Part shown: one piece after another, positions 9,316 through 22,744 of the stretch | Numbering within the stretch: position 1 is the stretch's first letter | Layout: every line of letters starts with the position of its first letter | Origin: Caprimulgus europaeus | Taxonomy: Eukaryota > Chordata > Aves > Caprimulgiformes > Caprimulgidae | Assembly: GCA_907165065.1 (NCBI GenBank) | Contig: OU015526.1 | Location: forward strand, 71,447,723-71,511,722 | Direction: 5' to 3' | DNA: 64,000 bases | Notes under the pieces: model-generated | What the model was told of the DNA's origin: nothing | What the model saw: only the letters and a program-made list of their open reading frames with translations | The model's database searches: none | Position numbers and translations under genes: made by a program

Positions 9316-12298
9316 ATCTAGCGTTCTCTTAAGCTAATGAAATATACCCACTGTCCTCTCCTTGGGTCTACTTAATTTTGATAAAATTAAAAAGAAACAC
9401 ATGAAGAGCAATGCTAAAAATAGAAAACAGCTTTCTGTTCACTCCTCTCATAGATTTAAATGCAGACATAATTTTCACATTCATAGACATATAAATAGGT
9501 ACATCTTTCATTTGTAACACTTTGAAGTTTATCACCAAAAAAAAATTTGTTACATGTAGATGTTTCGTTCTGATTCCTGATGTTTAATCAACCCACATTG
9601 TCTTTGGAGGTATAGTTGTGATTTTTCACAGAAAATTTAATTACAATGACTATTGCAGATTGGATTGAAAAATTAATGACAGGAAAAAAAAATATTGGTA
9701 TTTAGTATAATCTTTGATATTTCAAGAACTTGAAAGAAAGGATTTGAAAGCTGCAAAGGATGTGAAAGCTGGTTGAATAAGTCCCTAGCTGAGCTGGTTC
9801 CAGCCCTGAATGACTGACTTCTATCTTCTACCTCTCATCTTTGCAGAATACTCACCCTGCTTTTGACATTGTGTTTATCTGATTGCTTCAGGCAAAATTA
9901 GATTACTGACGTTGTCACTTGAAGTTTTGTTTATTCTCAATAGGAAGCAGATAGGTCAAACTCATATAAAGGATCAGCAATTAAATTGGCACTGGGGAAA
10001 TTTTATTTTTCATTTGTTTTTTATTTTCCTTTTATTTCTTGGGTGAAACAGTTTTTACTAAGTTATGGAATATGAGTGAAAATTGAAAGCTATGTAAAAT
10101 AACAATGAAACAATGCAGTTACTTCCTCAGAAAGAGGACAGGAAAAATGTGCAGCTATTTCCCTTACTGTACAGTAATATGCTCTTAAAACTTGTGTCTT
10201 TGAAAAGGAAAAATGCAGATTATTTTATAAGTATAGCAGACTTAGTTTTGGACTTGAGCCAGTCTATATATTGCCTTGGAAGTAAGACTTATATGTACGG
10301 CATAAAACAATTCATAAAATTAAGTGAATTGTGGATGGAATAGTTGAAATAATTACAATAGAACAGTGCTTTATTAGCTCCTCATGATTTCTACTGAGCT
10401 ACTCACATCCAATCATATGTATTTTTAGGTATACCTAAAGTATTGCCATGGTAAATCAAATTCAGATTTCCTATTTCTATAAGTATGTAAATTGGATAGT
10501 TTAGAAAGAAGCATGAGGAAGCAAAAGCAACTGTGTGATCATCTTTACCTGTGCGATCTCTTCCTTTAGCCCAAAATTGCCTTAGATCCTGAGACAGTAT
10601 AAACAAAATTGTATTGGCAGATAACTATCAACACATATAAAGGAGAACAGGAGTAGTACCTCAAAATCAGGAAGAAAACAACAAAAACCCCATTTAAAAA
10701 AAAATTATTTTATCATCCCTCTAATGATAAATATTGACTGAGTGCTTTCAGCATTAAATTATGCATCATGTGCTCTGAGTAAATGCAAATTCCTCTTCTG
10801 TATATCACCTAAAGCAGAACTGTCGCATCTAGAGCTGAGGTTCCTCAGCTGATACATGCATCTTATGGCACTGGCAGCAGGAATTTTCAGTTTCCTTCAT
10901 GCAGAATCCACCGAAAGGTCACAGATTTGTATCCCACATACACAGATGATGATGAACGTCTTTAGTGTCATGGAGGCCAGTTCACAGAAAATTAAAATTG
11001 CATAAAATAATAAAGACTGACCACTGCCTTTTATTGATTTCACAAATATTTCATTTATATAATTTTAATGATATGTGCATTTATGGAAAAAGGATTTAAA
11101 ATCCTAACATGCAAAATCCATGGAAAACCGGTTTTTAAATTCCTACATGCCAAGGAGGGATGCCAAAAGAGCTTGAAAAGACATCTAGGAAAAAATAAAA
11201 ACAATCCACAAATAACTAATGCACCCAATATAAAATATGGAATATAGCCTAAAAATTACATTACTTTTTCATTAAAAAATAAAATTGAATGTATATCATT
11301 AAGAGAATAAGTTTACTTAGTATAGAGCACTAATTAGGATACTCCACAATATCCTTGTCAATATGTTACATGAGTTATTCACAGTAGTACTTATGAATTG
11401 CATTTTGTGCATAGGCCCAAGCCTATACTTGAATCCCAATTTGTTTCACATTAACACATTAATAAGTAAAATGTTAATACCCACCTCTTCAGGAAATGCT
11501 TCATTTGTCACGTTTCATCAGTAAGTCTCAGGCAAGTTTGCAAAAGTTCCTGTCTTGTATTTGTTTCTCAGACTTCTGCACCAACACCGTAAACCCAGCC
11601 TGTGAACCTGATAGACACTAAAAGGGTTGGAGAATTATTTAGCTGTGATTCTATGAACACATCTGAGACGTTTCTGGCCACATTGCAGACAAGGGCATAT
11701 GAGCCTTCAAACTTGGCGGTTTTTGCAACTGTGCAAAATTGTAAGTGGTCAAGCCTCCTGACATTTTTTCTTGTATTTCAAATACAAGCTTCCACCTTTA
11801 GCACAGAGGTGACCTCAGCCTTGCTGCTTGCTGTTTTAATTATTTCTTTTTCCCCATGTTCTTTCATTTCCTCAAGTATTATAAACTGGGTCATTCACTG
11901 AATACATTTGAATTAGATTTCAAGTGATTAATGATTTAAAGTCAGAAAAATTCTTTTACTAATTAGTAGTCTTTTTTTTCTGAGAAATGTCACATATTTG
12001 AGTAGGAGTATATAATGAGTAAGAACACTTTTGCTAAATATCAGAGGAGTTTTCCTGATTCAGGTTAAGGATGAGAGTCTAGCTTATAATGTATTTGAAC
12101 AAGAAGCATGCAAAAGCAAAAGTAGGGTTTGCTGTTCAGATTATTTTTTTTCCACAAAATTGTGTATTACTAAAGTACAATGAATAAGTGTGAAAGATGG
12201 GGGAGGGTGTCATTTGCTCTCATTATAATTATTTTGCTAGCATAAGGGAGATTAGATAAAGATGCCTAAAAGGATTAACCCAAAAAGAGTTGAGAAAT

Positions 12299-12691
12299 TG
12301 TAGATAACAGCCCAGTGCCATCACACCCACCATCAGAGAGAACCAATCCTGTGGGTTGAAGTCCAGCCAACTCAACACTCTTCATCAAAGGTGAAGAGTT
12401 CCCTTTGAAGAAGACTATGGGCCTTCCTCTTGAAGACCCCTTACACAACCACCAGTCGGCAGTGCCCATGGGCGAAAAGATGGGAACTTATGCTAATAAG
12501 GTCCCCCAGAGTAATTAGAATAACCCTGCCTCTTCTAAGAACTAATAGTAATAACCCAGCCCTAATGAATATGTATGTGGTTGATGCAATCCTAAATGTA
12601 TATAAGCGAACAAGGTATTTTCCTCTGCGCACCTCTGACCTGTGTCAAGTGCCCAGCACTGTGCTTTTGCTTTACTGACTTTGTCCCCACA
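12299..12691 (+). mobile_element. Unclassified LTR-like segment
   Basis: The stretch is richer in GC than its surroundings. It has a clear TATA-like box (GTATATAAGCG, near 12598), preceded by AATGAATATGTATG and followed by a pyrimidine-rich stretch with CTCTGCGCACCTCTGACC and TGCTTTTGCTTTACTG. That U3-R-like layout is usual in avian ERV LTRs. Two possible 5' ends are TGTAGATAAC (12299) and TGTGGGTTGA (12350); a possible 3' end is TCCCCACA (12691). No target-site duplication fits either choice and no AATAAA is present. It could equally be an old single-copy regulatory sequence. Confidence 0.35.
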
Positions 12692-15506
12692 ATGAAAGAG
12701 AGCCATTTCTATTGACTGTTTATTACAATAAGTATCACTTCAGTAATGTAAAAGTCTTCTTTAAGACAGAAAGCATACAAAGTGGTAAAAGCAGATGCTA
12801 GGGGTGCAAGAGCCTCAGGACAGCAGTGTTGGAGACTTCAATGTCTTATGAGTGGGAAGCAAAGGACAAGAAAGGCCAGAAAAGAGAAGCAATGTGCCAT
12901 TTCATTGCAGTTACACACAGAAAGAGAAAGAATCATGGGTACAAATACATTCCTGGATGATCTCATATTATTCTTGTAACTGATGCTATTTCAGTGTAAA
13001 TTAGTCTCTTGGCAGAAAAGTTAAGCTTGGCTTTTTGTATGTTTACCACATGAAAGGACTCAGTACATACAAATGCTGTTTGATGTCCCTGCAGCATTGT
13101 AACTATGACCAGGGAGGTCTCATTTCTGAAGTTTTAGCACCTCTGAAAAATACAAAAATACTCATAAGCTTGATGCTGAATAGGTTTGAAATAATTGCTG
13201 ATTTTTGTAAGCAGTCTCATGACACTGTGTTTGTTCTTTTCAGAGCAGAACAAAAGGTGAATTGACTACGCCTTATCTACATTAGTGCATATCTATTTCT
13301 ATCTATCTATATGTATGTATGTATACATTTTCCCTTTCAGGAATCAGCCACAATGAAATCCTGACTCAATGCCCCAGAGCAAGTACTTAACATTTAGAAG
13401 TGTTAGTTCTGTCAAAGTTAATTCAGCTTCTCAAATATTCTGTGGTACATGTTTATTTAGCAGTTTTTCTATGTTGCTGGTAAAAGGTCACCGTGTTACC
13501 AAGCAGATCACGGTTATAGGGTTTAGCAATAAAAACAAAACTAAAACCAGAAGTGCTAGTATCTCAATACTAGTTTTAGCCAGCTCTACAGAGCTACACT
13601 CCACTCCTCATGCAGAAGGCTTTAGGGGTGCCCATTGCCAGACTTAGGAACCCAACAACCCAGTCAGACAAGGGACAACAAGCTTCTAGGACATTAAATG
13701 GTTAAGCTGTGCCACAAGACAATTACAGGGATTTTGCTCCTTCTGTTGTCATTGGTCACATTTCTTACTGATGGGTTTCCTCCAACAGTCTGGTAACAGG
13801 AAGATAAAAATGGGAGATTCTTTGCTAGAAATCTGTTATTGTTTAAAAGTAAAGGGGGAAGAGGCAGAAGATACCAGAGAGGAAGAGCTGTAACTGACAA
13901 ACTGTGTTACTTAAAGTTGCTAAGAGTTAGGAAAAAAACCAGTTAATCAGGTGAAAAAGGAGGAGTAAAGTTACAGTTTTATCCACTTAATTAATTTCCA
14001 TCAGACCTCAAGGAGATTTAAAGATTTAGTATTGAAATTAGGGAAAAAGGAAAAAGGTATCTATCAGCAACTTCATCTAGACAGTTTTGACCAAGACACA
14101 GACAAAAAAAAAATCTACAGATTCATAGCAAAGTGAAGTCAGTCTTACAAGAAAATAAATTTAAAAAAATAGTTTTTGGTATCTCTTGAAAATGGCAAGC
14201 TTACTTTATGTGTATACTTCTCCTCTAACAGCTCCATGAATGACATTACAGGAACTGACTCTCTTCTTCTTCTGCTCCTCTGGAACATTGGGAGTGGAAA
14301 AATAATAGTACACAGCTATTTGCCTTCTCAGTAGAAGACAAACAGATACATGCTGTATGTATATATAATTCTTAATATCAGTTATATTTAACAGTACTTG
14401 CTGAGCATTGCCTGAGACCTTAGTGTCCATCAGTACAATAAGTATCCAATTCCTATAAAAGCAATAATGACAAAAAAAAAGGAATTAAAAATATCAAAGT
14501 TAGAGTCATAGTGCTATGTTTTTATGCCTTTTTATTATCAGCTTTGTAATTTAGTATCCATTATTTACACAATAAATTAAACTCTCAAAAATGTGTCAAT
14601 GTCGAACTTCCATCACAGTGTGGCATGTTAAAGGACAATTTAGAAATGCACAATGCCCTTAAAATCTTGTCATTAATTTTCTGTATTTCCTGACTTTTCA
14701 TCAGTTTGACAAAGTTACCTGAACATTCAGTCAAACTGAACAAGCCGTTCATTAGTTACAGTATTATGTCTAGGATCAAGGAAAACATATTTTTAGAATT
14801 CAATTTCCTGCAAAGGAGAACATTTGCCAAGTTTGAGATCTGCCAATACTTGTGTGCACTTTGTCCACATACAGATCAGCCTCTGGAAAAAAAAAAATCC
14901 ATTTGTTCCTTTCAAGAGTATTTTAATAATATTTCTATATGGCTCTAAGGAGGTCCTTCTGTAAGATTAAAATCTTAGATTTGTCACAAAATGGATTAGT
15001 TTTTGCTGCCATTTTCAGATCTCATTATATTTTTGGCACAAAATAAAATGGTTTTGTGTCATTTTATGGGGTTTTTTTACAGTTTTGTCACTGATAATGC
15101 TTTGTAAAGATAAATTTACATCAAGTATTGAGCCTTGTGATAATTCACTCTTACAGCAGAACAGCACTGATTAGAACTGCCAACTCCACAAAATCAGTTG
15201 ACTCCTACTCATAAATATCATGGGAGGTGGTGTAAGTATTACTTGTTTCTCACGGTAATTTATAGACAATTTTTGGAGAAAAAAAAAGTTGTTTGTTATT
15301 TAACATGTCTGAGACCACATTTACTGATGTTTTAAATTCCTTAGATGGCTTTCTTTTAAATAGACTGCAAATATAAAAGGAACTGTAACAGTGCAGAAAA
15401 GAATAATTTATGTACTTTTTCAATACTGAGCTGTGTAATGTTTAGAAGCCTCGTAACACATAACAAGAAATTATTATCCTAATTTTGCAGAGACAAATTT
15501 GGCCAA
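12692..15506. other. Unique AT-rich DNA, no gene seen
   Basis: Only a short compound microsatellite (13291-13325) and isolated A/T runs stand out. No recognisable transposon, RNA gene or exon was found. Confidence 0.55.
13291..13325 (+). repeat. Compound (ATCT)n/(ATGT)n microsatellite
   Basis: Three or four imperfect ATCT units pass directly into ATGTATGTATGTAT. Each tract is short. Confidence 0.85.
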
Positions 15507-15628
15507 AGATGGTTGGAGTGACTGGGAACACAACTGCTTTTTGACAAAACTGTAATTCCTCTCATCTAGATGGTTGGAGTGACTGGGAACACAACTGCTT
15601 TTTGACAAAACTGCAATTCCCCTCATCT
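15507..15628 (+). repeat. 61-bp tandem duplication, two copies
   Basis: Copy one is 15507-15567 and copy two is 15568-15628. Both start AGATGGTTGGAGTGACTGGG and end CTCATCT. They differ at two positions (TGTAATTCCT against TGCAATTCCC), so 59 of 61 bases match. The copies abut exactly with no spacer. The high identity in non-coding DNA suggests a recent event or ongoing homogenisation. No hairpin or protein-coding sense was found in the unit. Confidence 0.95.
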
Positions 15629-16065
15629 CCTTGCCAGCAGTCACTGCTGCTTCAGACCCACTGAGCTCCTGAACTGGCCACAGGTTCATTCCTACCAACT
15701 CGCCAGTAAGTCAGAACAAACCAGGTTAGGAAAGCCCTCCTTCCATCACTACATGGACTTGGTTCATTTGAGGTGCAATGACCTGAATCCGGAAGTGCTT
15801 CAGCAATGACTAATATGCTAATTGTATTGCTAGGAAAGTATTTTAGGGCCAGTGGTTTATTTTTTTTTTCCTGTTTTTTTTAATCCATTGTTTATGGGTA
15901 CAATGCACATTTTCAGCAAGTTTCAGTAACTTCTGGCATATTTGAAAAATCAGTCTGTGACACAGAAAATAGCTATTACATGCCACCCCATCCCCTTTAT
16001 TTCACAGCTGGAATAGCTCACTTGAAATTTTTGTTATCTGTTTGTGCCAGCATGGGTAGTCTTTA

Positions 16066-16096
<31 letters not shown>

Positions 16097-16417
16097 GACA
16101 TACAATATCCCAAACTGGATGACAGTAGTCAGTGGGCTCCTTATGCATCTTACTCTCGTAATTTTACTGTACATGAAATAATAGTTCTATCTGAATTACT
16201 AAATACTGACCTATAAAGTAATATGAAATGTAAAATCAACATATTTGTTATTTTTTTATTTAAATATTCTTATATACTTTTCTGCTTTCTGAACATAAAA
16301 ATGGAACTTCCAGATACAATTTTGCTTTGATCAGGAAGAAAGAGTGTTGGTAAAATAAAAAAAAACCTATAAGTGCAGAGTCCAGTTTAATATAAACAAG
16401 GTCTTATTATGCTATGC
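15629..16417. other. Unique DNA with (CA)14
   Basis: No gene or transposon was recognised. The stretch holds the dinucleotide microsatellite at 16067-16094. Confidence 0.55.
16067..16094 (+). repeat. (CA)14 microsatellite
   Basis: A perfect run of fourteen CA units, followed after AAGA by CATACA. It is long enough to be expected to vary in length between individuals. Confidence 0.97.
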
Positions 16418-17440
16418 TGTGGTCCTTTGACCCACAATGGGACCATGTGATCCTGCATTCACTCCCTTCACCCAGTGAGATGAGATAGGAGACACAACAA
16501 AGGGGACACAGGATTAGGAATGAAGGACAGGGATGGCTCACTCACCAGTGAGTCACCGGCAAAACAGACTCAAACTTGGGGAAGAAAAATAATTTTAATT
16601 TTTTGCCATTCATCTAACTAGACATAACAACCCCAACTTACCCTCCCCCACTTCTCCCTTCTTCCCAGGCTCCAATCACTTTGCTCCAGATTTTTCTACT
16701 TTCCCTCCTCAGTGGCACAGGAGACAGGGATGGGGTTACACTCAGTTCACCTCTGCTGTTCTTCCTTTCATGAATGTCCAGGAAAAAGATGTTCCAAAAC
16801 AAGCTTCCCACAGAGTCACGGACCTCTTCAAGCTCAGCTACTGGCTCCACATGGGGACATCCATGGGGTGCAGACTCTGGAGGTCCATCCCCACTCTGTC
16901 AGCAAGCGACCCTTGGAGTCACAATTCCAGTCACAAATGCCCTCAGGCTCAACTTCTCTGATCCAGCATGGAGTCTTCCATGGCCTACATACGGGTCTCT
17001 GCTCTGCCATTGAATCTCCATGGGCTGCAGGCAACTGTGTCTTCTACTCCATATGGTAGAACTGGGTGTCGGTCTCTGTCTTTCCCTCTCCTCCTCTTTT
17101 CTCTTGCAATGAAGCTCTCTGTCTGCCTGTCCTTTGTTTAGGCCAATGGTCGTCTTTTGTTCAGGTCAATGGCCTTTCCTCCAGGTGCCACACCTACTTC
17201 TTTTCAGGACAGTCCTTCCCCTCAGAAATATGGATTTTCAAAGGGGTTTCTCTAGTGCTCATTGGCCCAGCCTGGGCTGGGGGGTCTCTGCCTTGGAGCC
17301 AGAGGAGCTTTTCACTCTCACAAGATGGCCCTTCCCCCACTACAAAAAAAGTGCACACCCCCCCTGCCCAACACATATATTTACATAGCACCTCTGGGAT
17401 ATTTGTTATCTAATGTTGCAGCACCATGTAATGCAGCAAT
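16418..17440 (+). mobile_element. Degraded second ERVL-type LTR, 3' end missing
   Basis: It begins TGTGGTCCTTTGACCCACAA, a decayed version of the TGTGGTGGGTTGACCCTG end at 3878. It then shares a colinear series of blocks with the 3878-5512 LTR: CTCACTCACCA, GGCAAAACAGACTC, ACTTGGGGAA, CTTCTTCC and CACAGGAGACAGGGATGGGG. Further on it shares a GCTGCAGG-type region, a CTCATTGGC-type block and a CCCCCACTAC-type C-rich block. It lacks the AATAAA/U5 end and the terminal inverted arm, so it is truncated on the right somewhere between about 17.40 and 17.45 kb. Divergence is clearly higher than in the other copy, so it is older or belongs to another subfamily. Its open frames are incidental. Confidence 0.7.
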
Positions 17441-18330
17441 GTAAAAAGATTTGAAGAAAAAAAAAAAAACAAGAAACCCACAAACCAACAGTTTTATTTG
17501 GCTGTCTGGCATGCTAAGCACTGTTCATCCAGAATTTTGAAAAAAGCAATATCCATAGACAACCATAACATTGCTTCTATTATCGTCCACTTGTGGAAAA
17601 CATGAGATACCGCAGAGGGACACAAAAAAGTTACCACTAGAAATTCCCCAAGCCCCTGATGAAACCTGGAAAGAAAAATTAGAGCTCTATATTCACCTGT
17701 TTTTCACCCAACCAAGCAATATCATATGACAGCGATACAAACTGCTTTGAGAATTTCTGAAATTGCTTTTTCACTACATTAACGAAGACTGTGGTGCTGC
17801 TTTAAAAAAAAAAAAATCCATAATGTACAGTCTTACACTTAATACTTTTGTGTTTACTACAATATTCCATTGGCCTTTGAAAAATTATTGACTCAGTCTA
17901 TAATAAAACTATTCAGTACATCATTGCAACAATATTTGTGCCTTATATACACACACAAAATTATACAGATCTTCAAATAATAATAAGCTTTGTCTAAGTA
18001 TACTCCTTAGTAACTCTAAGAAGTCCGTTAAGCTGCATACCTGCTTTGCCCCAGCTTGATTACCTAGTTTACATAATAGGATGACATGAAAACTGAGAAA
18101 AAGTTACTTTCATGTTTCATTCCATATGTTCATGACACTATGAATTAATAACAATTGGCACCTCTGTTTTTCTTAATGTCACTATGAAAAGATATTGAAA
18201 CCTTTCTTTAAGTATTATTTTCTTTAAGTATCAATTTTATAGTCAATTCCTGAAATGGCATATGTATTTTTGCCATCAACTTATTATATTTTAATCAGTT
18301 AGAGGTTTTATTTGCAGGAAATTCACTCTT
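17441..18330. other. Unique AT-rich DNA, no gene seen
   Basis: It holds a poly(A) tract starting at about 17456, another at about 17804, and ordinary AT-rich sequence. Nothing recognisable was found. Confidence 0.55.
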
Positions 18331-18856
18331 GTAAGGCCCCACCTGGAGTACTGCATCCAGTTCTGGAGCCCCCAACACATGGACCAGTTAGAATGAGTCC
18401 AGAAGAGGTCCATGAAGATGATCCAAGGGCTGGAGCACCTCTGCTATGAGGACAGGCTGAAAGAGTTGGGGCTGTTCAGCCTGGAAAAGAGAAGGCACCG
18501 GGGAGATCTTATAGTGGCCTTCCTGTACCTGAAGGGGGCCCACAAGAAAGCTGGAGATAGACTTTTTATAAGGGCAGTTAATGACAGAACAAGGGGAAAT
18601 GGCTTTAAACTGGAAGAGGGTAGGTTTAGATTAGATATTAGGAAGAAATTCTTGACTGTGAGGGTGGTGAGACACTGGACAGGTTGCCCAAGGAAGTTGT
18701 GGATGCCCCGTCCCTGGAAGTGTTTAAGGCCAGGCTGGATGAGGCTTTGAGCCACCTGGTCCAGTGGAAGGTGTCCCTGCTGATGGCAGGGGGGTTGGAA
18801 CTAGGTGATCTTTAAGATCCCTTCCAATCCTAATCATTCTATGATTCTATGATTCT
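18331..18856 (+). mobile_element. CR1 LINE 3' end, 5'-truncated
   Basis: This is the C-terminal part of CR1 ORF2 plus the 3' UTR and the terminal octamer repeat. Translation around 18412-18690 gives [40 protein letters not shown] and VRVVRHW, characteristic of the ORF2 C-terminus. The reading frame is damaged after VRVVRHW. The 3' UTR follows, with GGTTGGAACTAGGTGATCTT, CCCTTCCAATCC and a tail of about 2.5 ATTCTATG units (18835-18856). This is a normal 5'-truncated insertion on the plus strand. No clear target-site duplication was found, which is usual for CR1. Confidence 0.95.
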
Positions 18857-21800
18857 AAGAATTTATCAGAAAGTTGTTATGAAAGTTCCTGTTTTGAATT
18901 ATGATGTACTGTAAAAGTGACGTCACTCTAGACAGAATTTGAAACTCCACACCTCTTCCTAGACTTGTGTGATTTAGTCTGTCACTTTGCACAGGTATGA
19001 TGGCAAAAGACATGTTAATGTAGTGTTTCTGTAACTTTGTCCTTTACAGAACATTCACCTGAACAACCTGACCCCCCCTCTCTTGCTTGGCCTCGGAGAT
19101 GCTTTTAACTGAAGAATATGTCCCTTCTCCATACAGTGGAGAACAGCTACACCTGAAGGGACTGTTAGCATTATTTTATCCAGTTCAAAACTCATTACTT
19201 TTTTGATATAGCCAAAAAAAAAAAACAAAACAAAAAAACAAAGTTTACAGTGTTTCCTAGAAGGCATGCTAATTGAGTAGAAATCTACATTAGCTATAGC
19301 AGCTCATATAACTGATATATGAATTTGACAGATATGCTCGGAGAACTTCTCCCTGGGTTAAGAATGGATACAAATTGGTAAATGTCTTAAAAAGCTTTTG
19401 CATTCTTGGCATGCCTGCAAACAGATCTTGAGATATTTATGACACATTGCTTTTGAATATCTGGACATTCACAAATATTGTATGCCTTGATCTGTCAAGA
19501 AAGGCATGAGAACTTCAGTTATTAATGTTGTACCAAGTTGGCTGTGGGTGCTCATCTTATATACTCCACATGCATTAACTGTCAGTTTGACTACCTATCT
19601 ATCTAATTAGCTAGCTTTCTGTAGATCTAAGCATGTAATTATGAATGCTGATTATTTCTAGTCTTTTGGCCTTCATACAAATAAAAGATGCTTACCATCT
19701 TGTGGAATAGCAGTCCACACGTACATAAAATCTCTGGTGAAAAAAAAAACCCATAGAGGTTGCTACTTACATGATTTCTAGTATTTGAAAATCCTAATTA
19801 AAATAATGTTTGCAACAAGATGAGATTACTGAATTTTTAAGGTTGTCTAATCTTGCATCCTTCATGTTAATGTTGGACAAGTATCTCTGTACTCAGGCTC
19901 ATAATATATTTAATGGTTAAGACTTTCTGCTAAGTGTTTTGGTCTTTCTCTGTGTTACGTACAGTTGAGGGTTTTTTTCAGTCTATGCATCTTTCGGCTG
20001 TGTGTTATGACTGGTGGTTTTTTTTGTTTTTTTTTTTTTTTTCCCCATTAATCTTTCAACAATCCAGAGAAATGCAGTTCTGTGCCTCTCCCATTCCCTT
20101 GACCCTTAAACACTGTCACCTTACAAAGCAGAATAATAGTCTGGTTCCAAGGAAACCAGCTCTCCCTGAAGCAACACATCGAGGGCAGTGATAGCTGTTG
20201 TATGGCTGAGTCCTTTACAGGGTTCAGGTGGTAAATATTTAACTACTCCACTTTGTTTTCTTTCTTTCTGTCTTTAACAGTATTTCAGAGAGTGATATTG
20301 TCATTTTAGAAGTAGGCTGTAACTAGACTGTACCTTTTTTTTTTTTTCATTTTTCTGTTTCCTTTTCAACTTGAGGATACTGGCTGCAGCTTGTTAAAAG
20401 GTCGTGTTATCAAATCTCTTTGCTTTAGCTCTCATAAATTCCCCTTCCCTGTAAAGGTTTCAGATTTATTTTGTCTTTTTATACAAATAGTAATAAAGTT
20501 CACTAATAAACATAGTTGGTTTTCTTGTTTGGTTAGAAACATAGGGTTCTTAACATACTTTAAGGCATTACATGAATGGACACTATGTTCTACTCCTCAG
20601 TCAGATTAAATAAAAACTCCTTCCTGAAAGATGTGCTATGCAACTTAAACATTGAGGACAACTACAGATTGTTTAGGAAGCATGACATTTGGGTGGTATT
20701 TAGGGAACTAGGTCTATGTGCAGAACTGCAGACCAAACAGACACTTAACCATTGTATAAGTCAGAAACAGGACCTGATTTTCTTTGCCACGAGTTAAATG
20801 CTGCTGCTGAAGGTCTGGTAGGATTTAGAAAAATGGAAGAGAGAAAATCTACATAATCCAAAGGAAATACACCACAAATATTGGCCCCTAAATTACAAGT
20901 TGCTTCAGCAGCTTGTTAGAAGGTTGGTAGCTCATACAAATCCTGGGCTACAGGCTCTGGTCACATCCCAAGCAAGGGTATCCCTCATAACGACCAGCCC
21001 ACTTTGACAGTAATCTATCTTGTTGTTCATCTTTAATTCATATCATCACCTCTTGAACTATTTTTGCTCTTTTACTTGTTTGTTCACATGAGCATAAGCT
21101 ACCTAGGGTAACAATGCAGCAAACATAGCAGCATCCCTTGAGGAATAAATGAACATTATTTCCTATTGGCTTGTGTACTTTGCAAATTCCCTTTCGTACA
21201 CTTTTGAAATTAATCTATTTTGTTTATGATTTTTCTGATGAAAGAATGTAAGTTTAAAGTTCATCCTTTGAGAGCCTCAAGATCATTTGCTTCAGATGAC
21301 AAAGAACTGCTGTTTATTGTCTGCTGCTGGTTCTTTTTGCAATGATTGACATTCAAAAGCTCCCCAAATAGAATAATTTAGAAGAAAAAAGAAAAGTTTC
21401 CACAGACAAATATTGAAGTTAAAATGACAAACAGGAGTACAGTTTGTAAAAAAAAAAAAAAAAGAGGAGGAGGAATGTGAAAGGCTTTATATTTTTTTGT
21501 ATAAGCTTTAATCTATCAATTTTAAGACTTTAAATATGGAATGGGTCCCATTCAATATAATATTTAAGTAGTATTAGAAGTGCTTAAAGTAAGACACACA
21601 ACTTGCTCAGTGTTATAAAAATCTTATCTCAAAAAATAATCAGTTTTTAGCCTTTTTTTTTACTTCCCTGCTCCATGTTCTGTTTCAAAGGAGTTACTCT
21701 CTAGCCTCATCTTCCGTCACCAGATGTAGTTATTACAGTGCTCTTTCTGTAAAAAATAAATTATAGAGAAGTACTGTGAAAGCCTGGTGACCAAGGCAAT

Positions 21801-22744
21801 GACAAATGACATGTTTTTAAGAGTGACCATTCACTATAAATTGCACTTCTCATATATGTTGTATATTATATCTTGTCAGTAAGTAAATCTTTTCTATCTA
21901 AAATCTAATCATTGCCAGAGTCCTTTAGAAGCCTTAGAGAAGCTTTTTAGCAAAGGATTTATTGCAATTTTGAATTGCTTTCAGAAAAGTACATCGCATT
22001 TGCAGCTGGGACTCAGTGTGTAGAACAGCTGTGCTGACAGTGTCCTTGTATCATACTGGTGTCATCCTGGCTCTTTAAAATCTAAAAACATCTGGTTCAC
22101 ATTTAATTTTGATACTCACATGACTTATCTGTATTATTTTACATGTTAGTGTAGGATGTTTCATTCATTATTTATTGTATATAGATGTTCAAAAACCAGC
22201 AACTTTGTGTATGTCCCAAACCCCTCAGCTTCAGTATAAGTTGTTTTTACAGGACGACATATAGACATCCATTTTTGGTAAATCACTTCAGGTAGATTAA
22301 AAACTAAAGCAGAGTTTTCTCTGTGAAATTATGCAAAACTGATTGAGCAGATTAAATGCTTGAAAACAACTGCATTTTGTACTGGAAAATTGCCATTACT
22401 GTTCTACTAGTTCTCTGACAATTTACAGCATATCTAAGTTGAAAGCATAGCTAACTCTGACATGTGAAGTCATTCCCTTCCCCTGTCACGGGCATAATGT
22501 GATGCTAACAATAGCCAACGCATGTCAGCCTTGTTTTGTTAAAAACAAATGATCAGCATGAAAATATTGTAATTTCTTAATTTCATTTTTGAAGACGAGT
22601 GTCTGGTACCAACTACAAAATTGGAAAAGAATGAATAAAAACCCACTGCCTCATCATCTGTTGCTTCATAAACCTGGAAACCATTTCCAAGTGCAGTTTT
22701 AAAGGAAAATGTATGTCAGATAAAGTAATTCCACAAGCAAAATA
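18857..22744. other. Unique AT-rich DNA, no gene seen
   Basis: No gene or recognisable transposon was found. Landmarks are a T-rich run (20018-20042), a poly(A) of 16 bases at 21448-21463 that passes into GAGGAGGAGG, and scattered A/T runs. Confidence 0.55.

Larger units (their letters stand above)
6442..12298. other. Unique AT-rich DNA, no gene seen
   Basis: No exon, RNA gene or transposon was recognised. Contents worth noting are an 18-base poly(T) at 8076-8093 followed by a GAG-rich purine stretch, a (TTTA)n run at 8488-8512, and a 21-base poly(T) at 9295-9315. Open frames in this stretch are all below 80 codons and have no family signature. Confidence 0.6.

Noticed and set aside
16638-17444. 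Cluster of overlapping open frames of 60-115 codons on both strands
   Set aside because: They fall inside a degraded LTR whose low-AT sequence simply has few stop codons. No protein family is visible.
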